From: Candidatus Kapaibacterium sp. | GTDB taxonomy: Bacteria > Bacteroidota > Ignavibacteria > Kapaibacteriales > UBA7675 | Length of the DNA: 57,339 nt | Reading direction: 5' to 3' | NCBI GenBank assembly: GCA_028284775.1 | Contig: JANQRB010000091.1 | Location: 1-57,339 of the forward strand | Part shown: piece after piece, positions 34,409 to 43,600 of the stretch | How the letters are laid out: the number at the start of each line of letters is the position of its first letter | Position numbering within the stretch: the first letter of the stretch is position 1 | Made by a program: the position numbers and the translations under genes | Notes under the pieces: model-generated | Seen by the model: the letters and a program-made list of their open reading frames with translations, nothing else | Database searches by the model: none | Told to the model about the DNA's origin: nothing

Positions 34409-35491
34409 TCAGGCGTAGAGATTTCCGCTTCTGCCGCTTACCGTAAAAGATTCCGGTACTTCTTCGAGCCCAACGCGCCGTCCTCCCTGCAGCGAAGAAA
34501 GGGGAATGGCGAATAAAATCTGTTGTCCGCGCTCGATGTCGTCCGGTGTGAAAGGCGGTGTCGCGCCGCCCCGTACTGCCTGCGCCAGTTCGGCGAAACA
34601 GCGCTCCGTGCCGCTCTTGCGCGCAAAGACGCTCAAGGATTCGGCGTCGCGATAGTAAGGCGTATCGTCGCGATGCCGGGTGCGCAGCTCGACCCGCGCG
34701 CCGTCTTCACGGATGGTCAGGGTGCCGGAACTGCCCGCTACCCGGACATTCATGCCGCCGCCAGAGCTGATCAGGGCATTGACGCCGTTCGTGAACCTGA
34801 TAAAGGCGAATTCCACCAGCGGATCTTCATCGACAAGCATTGTGTCGGGATCGTTCGCCTTCATCCGGCAATTCGCCTGTACGAAATCCACCTCTGTACT
34901 GCCGTTCAGAAACAGCAGCGTATCGACGGCGTGGGGATGACTCCACAGCAGCGGAGCGCGGCCGAATTCAATCGCAATTTCCTGCAGCTCGCCTATCGCG
35001 CCCTGCTGCAACAAGGCGCGCGCCTGACGGTAGGCATCCATCCAGCGGCGCGTTGTTCCGTAGGAAAGACAGGCGCCGTTGCGTTCCACGGCTTTCAGGG
35101 CGCGCCGACAGTCGCTCAGGTTGCGGCTGAAGGGCTTTTCGGCATGAATGCCGCGAACGCCGCTCTCTACGGCATATTCGACGATCGCCGTGCGTTCCCG
35201 GCAGCGTGTCGCGACAGCCAGAACATCAGGCTTCAGCTCATCGATCAGGCTCCGGTAGTCCGAGAAGCATCGCGTCACGCCGTAGCGGTCGGCGGCAGCT
35301 TGCAGTCGCTCCGCGTCGACATCGCACAAGGCAAGCAGTTCCATCTGATCCCGATTCGCGATCATGGCATCGGCGTGGCTTAGCGGCAGCCAGCCCGGCG
35401 GCAGTGTCCGGCGCAGGCGTTCGGAAGTAGAACAGCCGATACGACCGCAGCCGATCAGCGCCGCGCTGAGTTTTGTCGTCTGCCCCGTCAT
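34409..35491 (-). CDS. Gfo/Idh/MocA-family oxidoreductase
   Basis: The 360-residue NAD(P)-dependent sugar dehydrogenase has the N-terminal Rossmann motif ALIGCGRIGCS, ALCDVDAERLQAAADRYG, and the active-site EKP motif (HAEKPFSRN), followed by the beta-sheet C-terminal domain. Family members oxidise or reduce sugars, often at C3 of nucleotide sugars. It overlaps the upstream dehydrogenase gene by 4 nt (ATGA), which suggests the two act as a pair. The substrate is probably a precursor of the surface glycan, but this is inferred from context alone. Confidence 0.88.
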   Translation of the reverse strand: MTGQTTKLSAALIGCGRIGCSTSERLRRTLPPGWLPLSHADAMIANRDQMELLALCDVDAERLQAAADRYGVTRCFSDYRSLIDELKPDVLAVATRCRERTAIVEYAVESGVRGIHAEKPFSRNLSDCRRALKAVERNGACLSYGTTRRWMDAYRQARALLQQGAIGELQEIAIEFGRAPLLWSHPHAVDTLLFLNGSTEVDFVQANCRMKANDPDTMLVDEDPLVEFAFIRFTNGVNALISSGGGMNVRVAGSSGTLTIREDGARVELRTRHRDDTPYYRDAESLSVFARKSGTERCFAELAQAVRGGATPPFTPDDIERGQQILFAIPLSSLQGGRRVGLEEVPESFTVSGRSGNLYA

Positions 35492-36549
35492 TCCGCTCCG
35501 CTCCAGTTCAGGGCCGCCGTCACAAAATTTTGCTCGCGTGCCTCCAGCCGTTGGTACAGGCTGTCGAGCTCGCGCCAGGGAAGGCAGCCCGCCAGTAATG
35601 CCTGCGCCGGCAAGCGGCCCTTGATAATGCGATGCAGCAGATAAGCGCAGTTGCGCTTGACAGTGTGGCGGAGGTCGAAAGGCGGCACGTCCAGGTCGGG
35701 CGAAAAACCACAGGCGCTGATCCTTAACTGTTTGTCATAGAGCCAGCGCGAATCGAGCGGATTAAAGTTCGGGATCGGATCATCGCGGCCGGGAAAGCCC
35801 AGCAGGCCGATCCTGCCGCCGCGTCGCGTCAGCTCCAGGGCCGTTCGCCAATCTTCCCAGCGATTGGAGGTGCTTATGCAGATGTCGATGCCGGTGCCCT
35901 TTGTCAGGTCCGCGATTGCATCGTGCAGCGCGGTATAATCTTCATTTCGCGGCTTGGGCAGCACGCGCGCGCCGCACTCCTCCAGGATATCGCGATGCAT
36001 ACCGGCGCGATCCGTCAGGCCGATGGTCACGGAGCCCGTCAGGCCGGCCAGCGTCGCCGTGGTCATGCCCAGTGCACCCAGGCCGAGGACAAGCACATTG
36101 TCGCCGATCCTGTGCTCGCAGCGAAGTAAAGCATTGTAGCCCAGGTGAAAGAGATAGGTGCAGGCCATTGCCGCCAGCTCGTATGTTGTCCACTCTTTTC
36201 CATTCCGCTCAGGCAGCTTCGCAATAATCTGCCCTTCACGGCAGACAAAAGCCGAGCGATGCGATTGAAAACTTAAAATCAGGTCGCCTTCCGCGAATGA
36301 GTCAAGCTCGTCCCCGCAACGCAGCACCCGGGCGATATTGCAGTAGCCCAGCACGCGCGGATACACTTTCATCGGTCGAAGCGGCGGATCGCCGCGGTAG
36401 GCCGCCATCTCCGTCCCCGGGGAGATGACACTGACGATCGTCTGCGCCGCCAGGTCCCGGGGCCCAAGCGCATCGAGATCCAGCGTCTCTGTTCTGAACT
36501 CAAGCTGTCGCGGTCCCAGGAGTGTTGCGATATGAGATGTTAGCTTCAT
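35488..36549 (-). CDS. Zinc-type alcohol/sugar dehydrogenase (MDR superfamily)
   Basis: The 353-residue protein is a medium-chain dehydrogenase/reductase: an N-terminal GroES-like domain (VISPGTEMAAYRG, PRVLGYCNIARVL) and a Rossmann domain with VLVLGLGALGMTTATLAGL. The usual catalytic zinc Cys/His set is not obvious, as in the bacterial branch that acts with Gfo/Idh partners in glycan loci (BchC- or threonine dehydrogenase-like). It overlaps the oxidoreductase gene by 4 nt. A role in nucleotide-sugar redox or side-chain synthesis is inferred. Confidence 0.82.
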   Translation of the reverse strand: MKLTSHIATLLGPRQLEFRTETLDLDALGPRDLAAQTIVSVISPGTEMAAYRGDPPLRPMKVYPRVLGYCNIARVLRCGDELDSFAEGDLILSFQSHRSAFVCREGQIIAKLPERNGKEWTTYELAAMACTYLFHLGYNALLRCEHRIGDNVLVLGLGALGMTTATLAGLTGSVTIGLTDRAGMHRDILEECGARVLPKPRNEDYTALHDAIADLTKGTGIDICISTSNRWEDWRTALELTRRGGRIGLLGFPGRDDPIPNFNPLDSRWLYDKQLRISACGFSPDLDVPPFDLRHTVKRNCAYLLHRIIKGRLPAQALLAGCLPWRELDSLYQRLEAREQNFVTAALNWSGAE

Positions 36550-36627
36550 AATTCTGTATCAGTCGGGCTATACGGAGAGTCGTACGGGAACGTTCGCGAC
36601 CGGTCCGTACGACCGGAATTTTTAATG

Positions 36628-37800
36628 TTAAGCGCTGCTGAGATTCGTTCGGCCCCCAAAAAAGCTTTTCAGCGCTTCCGCCACGCGATTAACATCTTCA
36701 TCCTGCATCGCGGGAAACATTGGAATGCTGATTTCCGCGGCGTAAAAGTCATCGGCATTCGGACAGACCCGCCGGTCAAATCCGCGCTCGCGATAGAATG
36801 GATGTCGGTACACCGGCAGGTAATGCACCTGAACGCCGATACCCCCTTCGCGCAGCCGCGTGAACAGCGCCGCGCGCCGCTGCACGGCCGCTCCGCGCAG
36901 CAGGAGAGGAAACAGGTGATAGGAATGAGTCCCGTATGCCGGCTCGGCGGGCAGGCTGATATGTTGAGCTATATCGCCGAGTGCGCTGCGATAATGCGCT
37001 GCGATTGCCCGGCGACGCTGCAGAAAGAAATCCAGCCTGGAAAGCTGCGAAAGGCCCAGGGCCGCCTGGAAATCCGTTAAGCGATAGTTGAGTCCGCTCT
37101 GCTGCATTTCATAATACCAGGGACCGTCTTCCTTTTCGAAGAAGTCGCTGCGCGTTATGCCGTGCGAACGAAACAGGCGCAGCCTGTCATAGTATAATTT
37201 CTCGTTGGTTGTAATCGCTCCGCCTTCACCACTGGTAATATGTTTAACAGGGTGAAAGCTGAACATCGCCATTGCCGAGTGCGAGCAGGCGCCGACTCTA
37301 TGTTCGCCATGGGTCGCGCCCAGTGCATGGGCCGCGTCTTCAATGATCGCCAGACCGTGGTCTGCCGCCAGCCTTTGCAGCGAATCCATGTCGCAAGGCT
37401 GACCCGCATAGTGAACAGGTACAATGGCTTTTGTTTTATTCGTGATACAGTTCCTGACACTCGCGGGGTCCAGCAGTCCGGTTGTTGGATTCACATCGGC
37501 GAAGACGGGCTTCGCGCCGAGGTACATACCCACATTGGCGGTCGCCGCGAAGGTAATCGGCGACGTGATGAACTCATCGCCCGGCCCGAGGCCGAGAGCG
37601 TCATAGGCCGCGTGCAGGGCCGAGGTACCCGAGTTAAACACGACGGCATAGGCCGCGCCGCAGCGGGCCGCCAGTGCCTCTTCAAACTCGGCCACGCGCG
37701 GACCTGTCGTAAGGTAGTCGGAGTGCAGGGCCGCTGTCACCGCTTCGATATCGTTATCATCGATCCACTGCCGGCCGTATGGAAGTATGGGCGCTTGCAT
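36628..37800 (-). CDS. pseC: PseC aminotransferase
   Basis: PseC is the PLP-dependent transaminase that converts UDP-2-acetamido-2,6-dideoxy-arabino-hexos-4-ulose to the 4-amino-AltNAc sugar, using glutamate. The 390-residue DegT/DnrJ/EryC1 fold has FNSGTSALHAAYDALGLGPGD, IIEDAAHALGA and the PLP lysine in FSFHPVKHITSGEGG (K186). LPYGRQWIDDNDI and HYLPVYRHPFY fit PseC. The start at 37800 lies 2 nt after the pseB stop. Confidence 0.95.
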   Translation of the reverse strand: MQAPILPYGRQWIDDNDIEAVTAALHSDYLTTGPRVAEFEEALAARCGAAYAVVFNSGTSALHAAYDALGLGPGDEFITSPITFAATANVGMYLGAKPVFADVNPTTGLLDPASVRNCITNKTKAIVPVHYAGQPCDMDSLQRLAADHGLAIIEDAAHALGATHGEHRVGACSHSAMAMFSFHPVKHITSGEGGAITTNEKLYYDRLRLFRSHGITRSDFFEKEDGPWYYEMQQSGLNYRLTDFQAALGLSQLSRLDFFLQRRRAIAAHYRSALGDIAQHISLPAEPAYGTHSYHLFPLLLRGAAVQRRAALFTRLREGGIGVQVHYLPVYRHPFYRERGFDRRVCPNADDFYAAEISIPMFPAMQDEDVNRVAEALKSFFGGRTNLSSA

Positions 37801-37802
37801 GT

Positions 37803-38795
37803 TTACAACAGGATGTCGATGGTCGGCAGCAGGCGGCGCAGGTCTTTTTCCGTCAGCCAGCTTGTGTTGGAGTCCGATGCAAATCGGAAATCAGGCGCTA
37901 CTGCGCTGCCGCCCTTTTTCAGATGATCCTTAAACTTGCGGAACATCGGGTAGATGATGTAATGATCGTCGTACTCATAACTGGTACGCGCATCTTCTTC
38001 CGTAATCATTACCTCGTGAAGTTTTTCGCCGGGGCGGATGCCGATCTCTTGCAGCGCAGCATTCGGCAGCATGGCCTGCGCCAGATCGGGAATGGTAAAG
38101 GATGGAATCTTGGAGACGAAAATTTCGCCGCCGCCGGCTTCCGCGACAGCCTGAAGCACCATATCAACGCCTTGTTCGAGTGTAATCCAGAAGCGGGTCA
38201 TCCGCAGGTCGGTGATCGGCAACGTCGAGCTTCCATCATTAATCAGGCGTTGAAAATAGGGAATGACGGAACCGCGGCTGCCGGCGACATTGCCATAGCG
38301 CACCACGCTGAATCGTGTTTTCTTGCCGCCCGCGTAAAAGTTGGCTGCCACGAACAACTTATCCGACACTAATTTAGTGGCGCCGTAGAGGTTAACGGGA
38401 TTGACGGCCTTATCGGTCGAGAGCGCGACAACTGATTCCACACCGCGGTCGATCGCCGCATCGATGACATTTTCCGCGCCCTGGATGTTCGTTTTAACTG
38501 CCTCGATCGGGTTGTATTCCATCAGCGGCACATGCTTGAGCGCCGCGGCGTGAATCACGATGTCGACATTGTGAAGCGCACGGTACAAACGGCTGCGGTC
38601 CCGTACGTCGCCGATAAAGAAACGCAGGCGCTGCTCATGCTCTGCAAACTCCTGCTGCATCAAATACTGTTTATACTCGTCGCGCGAATAGATAATGACG
38701 CGCTTCGCATTGAAGTCCTTCAACACGCGGCGCGTGAAGCATTTGCCGAAAGAGCCTGTTCCACCCGTTACAAGTATCGACTTGTTATCCAGCAT
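37803..38795 (-). CDS. pseB: UDP-GlcNAc 4,6-dehydratase (inverting) PseB
   Basis: PseB performs the first step of pseudaminic acid synthesis, 4,6-dehydration with 5-epimerisation of UDP-GlcNAc. The 330-residue short-chain dehydrogenase has ILVTGGTGSFGK for NADP, the inverting-type catalytic pair in ALSTDKAVNP (D128, K129) and Tyr137/Lys141 in LYGATK. HAAALKHVPLMEYNP and GEKLHEVMITEEDA are PseB signatures. ATG 38795 is chosen because GAGG lies 7 nt upstream; a 12-residue extension is unlikely. It is the first gene of the long minus-strand run. Confidence 0.96.
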   Translation of the reverse strand: MLDNKSILVTGGTGSFGKCFTRRVLKDFNAKRVIIYSRDEYKQYLMQQEFAEHEQRLRFFIGDVRDRSRLYRALHNVDIVIHAAALKHVPLMEYNPIEAVKTNIQGAENVIDAAIDRGVESVVALSTDKAVNPVNLYGATKLVSDKLFVAANFYAGGKKTRFSVVRYGNVAGSRGSVIPYFQRLINDGSSTLPITDLRMTRFWITLEQGVDMVLQAVAEAGGGEIFVSKIPSFTIPDLAQAMLPNAALQEIGIRPGEKLHEVMITEEDARTSYEYDDHYIIYPMFRKFKDHLKKGGSAVAPDFRFASDSNTSWLTEKDLRRLLPTIDILL

Positions 38796-39290
38796 AGGCC
38801 GCCTCGATCCTTCCAAGTCCTGGGGCATCATTCATTCTGCCGCAGCGGCAAGGCCTTGGGGCTGCGGTCAATTGCCAGGCCGCAAAAAGCGTACCACTAA
38901 TCGGAATCGCTTGCTCAGGCCGCCTTTCGGCCTCACAGACCAGAGGATTCGCCTTGAGCGCTTTCTTTTCGCTGAGTTGATTGTCCACCTGTTGAGCAGC
39001 CGCATTGCTCATTCAGAAAGCCGCGCGAGTACGGAGCCAAAAAACGGGTATGGTATTTGTAGCTACACCGAGGACACTGTTCTTAGAATTAACGCCGGAG
39101 TGAATGAATTCGCCGGGTGGAGAATGGAACACAAAGAATTCGCAGCCGCGGTGAAGAGCCTTGAAGCCGCATACAAAGGACGAGCGGCGCGCCAACAAGC
39201 GGCAAAAAGAGCAATTGACTTTTGATGCGATATGTTGATTGACGATCATTGGAGAATAATAGCCATTATGTGTGGGCACTCGCAGAGGAT
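38796..39290. other. Divergent promoter region between pse and GT genes
   Basis: About 500 nt separate pseB (-) from the plus-strand TPR gene. No open frame looks coding. It contains the sigma-54-like site described separately; no good promoter box was identified for the plus strand. Confidence 0.4.
38882..38896 (-). promoter_or_regulatory. Sigma-54-like promoter of the pse genes
   Basis: On the minus strand the sequence TGGTACGCTTTTTGC has the sigma-54 layout: GG and GC separated by exactly 10 nt, with TGG-ACG and TTGC boxes; one base of the first box differs from consensus (T for C). Transcription would start near 38870, leaving a leader of about 75 nt before pseB. Enhancer sites were not identified, and the match may be chance. 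Confidence 0.4.
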
Positions 39291-40499
39291 ATGACAAAGA
39301 AGGAAGTCATCGAGCTGGCGCAGGACAGGGCTCTCGTAACGAGGGAACTGTTTGACTGGAACGCCTTTTACGGCTATGGTCAGGAAATCAAGCACTACCT
39401 GAATCTGGGGGAGCAGTACCAGCATAAGTTTGTACTGGAGCACGGCGCAGGTCTCTCGGGTAAGCAGATCGGGCCGACTGAACGCGATGCGCCGCTGCCG
39501 GCGATGCTGACAATGTCCTCATCGCGATTTCCAGTCTTGCGGCAGTACACCGGCAAAGCCTTGTTTGCTATCGGCTCCTACCTCGACTATGCGCGCTGCC
39601 ATCTGAGCGAAGAAGAGCTGACGCGCGAGAGTCAACGGCTTGGTCGCAATCTTCTCGTCTTTCCATTTCATTCGACCCATTTCATTGAGGCGCACTATAA
39701 TGCTGAGGAGTTCTGCGCCTTCATCGATCGCGCCGCGCGTGACTTTGACAGTGTGACGGTCTGTCTTTACTGGAAAGATATTCTGCGGGGAATCGGCGAT
39801 GTTTTCTGGCAGCGCGGCTACGAATGCGTGACTGCCGGTCACATGTTTGATCCGGCTTTCTGCCGGCGCCTTAAAAGTTTTTTAACGCTCGCCACGGCGA
39901 CGGCGGCCAATTCGGTCGGAACGTCGTTTGCGCTTTCGACCGCAATGGCTAAGCCGCAGTATCTGTTTATCCAGCGGCTGCAGCGTAGTGCCGATTCACG
40001 AGACATCCTGAAGCGCGATCTGAGTATTAACGATCGTTCCTGGATGGAGAGCGACTATTATAAAGAGCTAATCGCACTCTTCAGCCGGGAACTGCGGACT
40101 GATTTAACGGCCGCGCAGCGCTCTTTTGCCGAACGTTATTGCGGTCTGGGTGAAACCCGCTCTGCAGCCGAATTGCGTCAGATTGTCGATATCTGTGAAT
40201 ACATGTACCAGCGAGGCGGTGAATTTCGACGCGGTCAGGAGCAGCTCATCCTGCGGCAAGCGCTGGATTTTCTCAACGCGGGCGACAACGAGCAGGCGGA
40301 ATTCCTGCTGAACGAAGCCTTGCGTATGTACCCGGACATACCGCAGCTTCATTACGGCAAAGCGTTGATTCATGCCCGTGGCCAGCGCATTGGCGAGGCT
40401 TTGGCGGAGCTGGATCTGGTGTTGCAGGGGCATCCCGCGCACCAAAAAGCCAAATTGTTAAAACGCGAGCTGAAAGCTCTCGAAGGCAATGCGCACTGA
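39291..40499 (+). CDS. TPR protein, possible glycosyltransferase of the NulO locus
   Basis: The protein has about 402 residues. The N-terminal 280 residues form an alpha/beta region without a clear Rossmann signature but with SVTVCLYWKDILRG, GYECVTAGHMFDPAF and AANSVGTSFALSTAMAKPQY, the last resembling donor-site segments of capsule-type transferases (a Ser/Thr-Asn-Ser-X-Gly pattern). The C-terminal 80 residues hold two TPR units (LNAGDNEQAEFLLNEALRMYPD). I do not recognise the family. Position opposite the CMP-nonulosonate genes and before a multi-glycosyltransferase suggests a transferase for that sugar. The start is uncertain: ATG 39291 is given, while TTG 39249 or GTG 39270 are in frame. 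Confidence 0.65.
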   Translation: MTKKEVIELAQDRALVTRELFDWNAFYGYGQEIKHYLNLGEQYQHKFVLEHGAGLSGKQIGPTERDAPLPAMLTMSSSRFPVLRQYTGKALFAIGSYLDYARCHLSEEELTRESQRLGRNLLVFPFHSTHFIEAHYNAEEFCAFIDRAARDFDSVTVCLYWKDILRGIGDVFWQRGYECVTAGHMFDPAFCRRLKSFLTLATATAANSVGTSFALSTAMAKPQYLFIQRLQRSADSRDILKRDLSINDRSWMESDYYKELIALFSRELRTDLTAAQRSFAERYCGLGETRSAAELRQIVDICEYMYQRGGEFRRGQEQLILRQALDFLNAGDNEQAEFLLNEALRMYPDIPQLHYGKALIHARGQRIGEALAELDLVLQGHPAHQKAKLLKRELKALEGNAH

Positions 40500-40648
40500 T
40501 CGCTTGCAGTAATGGCGGGCGGAGAGGGCCGGTCGGCCTTTGTGCGATGCTTGAAGCTTGATTCACTTGTTACATTCGATCGGAAGCGAGTTAAGTGGTC
40601 GTCCGGCGACCCGAAGGAATTGTTGCAATAAGAGAAGCGGCCAAAGCC

Positions 40649-43600
40649 ATGGTGCAGGTACTACATATCATCCAGGCGTTAACTCGCGGCGGCGCGGCGC
40701 GTTCGATGCTGGCCACGTCCAAATATTCACAGCGGCGCGGCGACTTCGCGCATTCGGTGGCGGCGCTGCACTCCTGCGAGCCGGCGGCGCTGGAGCTGGC
40801 GCGTGAATCCGGTGTTGAAAACATCCTGTGCGCCCCTGACGACGAGTCCTTGTTCGCGGCAATGACGGATGCCGACATCGTTCAGATTCATTGGTGGAAT
40901 ACACCCGAGATGCAATCCCTGCTGCGTCGCAGTCTGCCGGAGATGCGCCTGCTGATCTGGTATCACGTTGCCGGCGACGGAGCGCCGCACATCATCACGC
41001 CGGAGCTGATGCGCCTGGCTGACATGAACATTCCCTGCAACCCTTTCAGCTATCATGATCTGCCGATCTTTCGTGATATGCCCTCCGACCTGAAAGACGA
41101 GCACTGCGCCATGGTTTACGATGCAGCGGACTTCGAACGGGTGGAAGGAGTAGAGCTTAAACCGCACCGGGGATTTAATGTCGGCTACATCGGAACAGTC
41201 GATTTTTTTAAGATGCATCCCCACTACGTCAGGATGAGCGCCACCACCACGCTGCCGGACGCCAGATTCATCGTGTGCGGTGGTGGCCGACAGGAGATTT
41301 TGCGTGAACAGGCGCGTGCGCTCGGCGACGAGACGCGCTTCGATTTCCGCGGCTATGTGGACGACATCAAGACCGTGATTGAGTTATTCGACGTCTATGG
41401 CTATCCGCTCTGCGAAAACACCTATGCGGCGGCCGAGCTGAATCTACAGGAAGTTATGTATGCCGGCGTCGCTCCGGTCGTTTTTCCCTATGGTGGCGTT
41501 AAGAGACTGATCGAGTCCGGACAGACCGGTCTGGTTGTGCACAGCGAAAGCGAGTACACGGAAGCGCTGGAATACTTGTACCACAACCGGGAAGAGCGCG
41601 AACGCCTCGGCGGCAATGCCAAAGAGTATGCCCGCCGCGTCTTTGGCGCAGAAAACGCTGCTTCGACACTTAACGCCGTGTATGAGAAGGTGCTGGCGAT
41701 GCCGAAGCAGAAGCGCGAATGGGGCGTCGAGCGCTGGCTGCCCCTGATCGAACAGCAAGTGACGCCGGAGGATCTGGGTGTCACGACCGCAGCACCTGAC
41801 AGCTCCGACCTGTTCGTTGAATCTTTGGGCAGTGCCGGTGAAGTTTTCCGGCAGTCGATCGACGGCACCAATCCGAGCGATTTGTTTAATGCCGACCGGC
41901 AGATTGCTGCGTCGAGCTCGCTGATGTTCGACACCGGCATCAAGGCGTACCGGGTCTTTGACGAAGAAGATCCCCGGCTGCGCTTCTGGACCGGGCTGGT
42001 GTTGCTGAAGAATGACAACACCGGACAGGCCGCCGCCGAGTTTGCCGCTGTCGTCCGGAGCGGGAGTTATCACTGGCGTACATTGTGGTACCTGGCGCAG
42101 GCACTCTACCGCAGCGCTAACAACAGCGAGGCCGATAAGATTATGACGCAGCTGCGGCGCGTCGTGCCCAACCTGGATCAATACACAGCGGCCGCGTCCT
42201 GGGCACAGTTTTCACAAGAAGTTAATTCTACGGAGAAGACCGCTCCGTCGCCGACCCCTTCACTTGCCGCCACCCCAGACCACGGCACCGATACAATATT
42301 AAACAAAGGTGATGCTCAATCATCGCCGAGCGTGCCGCCGTTCTCTTCTTCGCCTGCCGCCGTCCCGGCGAACAGCAGCGGAATGGTGCAGGCGGCTGAC
42401 GGGCTCGCGCCGTCGCCTTTTCTTGTTTCGGTCATTGTGTCCACCTATGCCTCGGAGCGCTTTTTGCGGGGCTGCATGGAAGAATTGGTCGGGCAGACGC
42501 TCTTCGAGCAGGGTCTGATGGAAATCATTGTCATCGACGCCCACAGTCCGCAGGATGAAGCCCGGATCGTAGACGACTTTCAGCGTCGATTCAGCAACAT
42601 CGTCTATCACCGGACGGAGGAACGAGAAGCCCTGTATGCCTCCTGGAATCGGGCCACCGCCATGGCGCGGGGGCGTTATGTCGCTAACGCCAATGCCGAT
42701 GATCGTCGCCGCGCTGACTGTTTTGAAAAACTTGCCCTGGCGCTGGAAGAGAGCGGCGCGGGAGTTGCGTATTCGGACCTCGCCTTCAGCGATGTCGCCA
42801 ATGAGCCTTACAGCACCGCCATGCGCGGCGTGTGGCAGTTCCCGGATTTCGATCCGCGTCTGGCGCTGCACTACTGCATGGGCTGCTTCAGCATCCTGTG
42901 GCGCAAGACCGCCTGGGAACAGATCGGCGGCTTTCAGGCCGAGCACTACGAGCTGGCTGCCGACTTTGATTTTTTCACGCGAACGGCGCTGCTCTTTGGC
43001 GCGGCTCACGTTGCCGAACCCTTGACGATGGCACTGCTCCACGACGAACAGCAGTCGAAAAAAGAAGAGCAGATGACGCGCGAGTCGGAGTCGATTCGAG
43101 CGGCCTTTACCGATCTGCCGCTCGAAGACATCTTTCCAAGGGCCGACCTGTCGATGGTCGAAGCGCGATCGCGGGCATACTGCGAGCTGGGCAATACGGC
43201 CATGATGCTTCGCGAACCCTGGTACGGCGAACAGCAGTCGGCCATCAAAACCAGGGAAGCCGCTCTCTGGTATCAGAAAGCCCTCGCGGCGGATGAGAGT
43301 AGTGCGCCCGCTCTGTATAACATGGCCTTGCTGTCTGCCATCGTCGGCCATCGAGACGCTGCGGAACAGTTGTTGCAGCGCTACGCCGGAACGAGCTCGA
43401 CGCCGACGGCCGAGCCGATTCGAACAGCCGAGGAGTTCTTCGATCGTGTCGCCGGCGGCCTTAATCACGAGCTATTGTTAAACATTCCGATCCTGGCATC
43501 GGAGTTCGAAGCAGAAAGCGCTACAGAGAGCGATTATGAGGACGAGCTTCTGCGCGGCGAAACACCCGCCGGCGCAGGCGCCTCAGCGCGGATACTCTTT

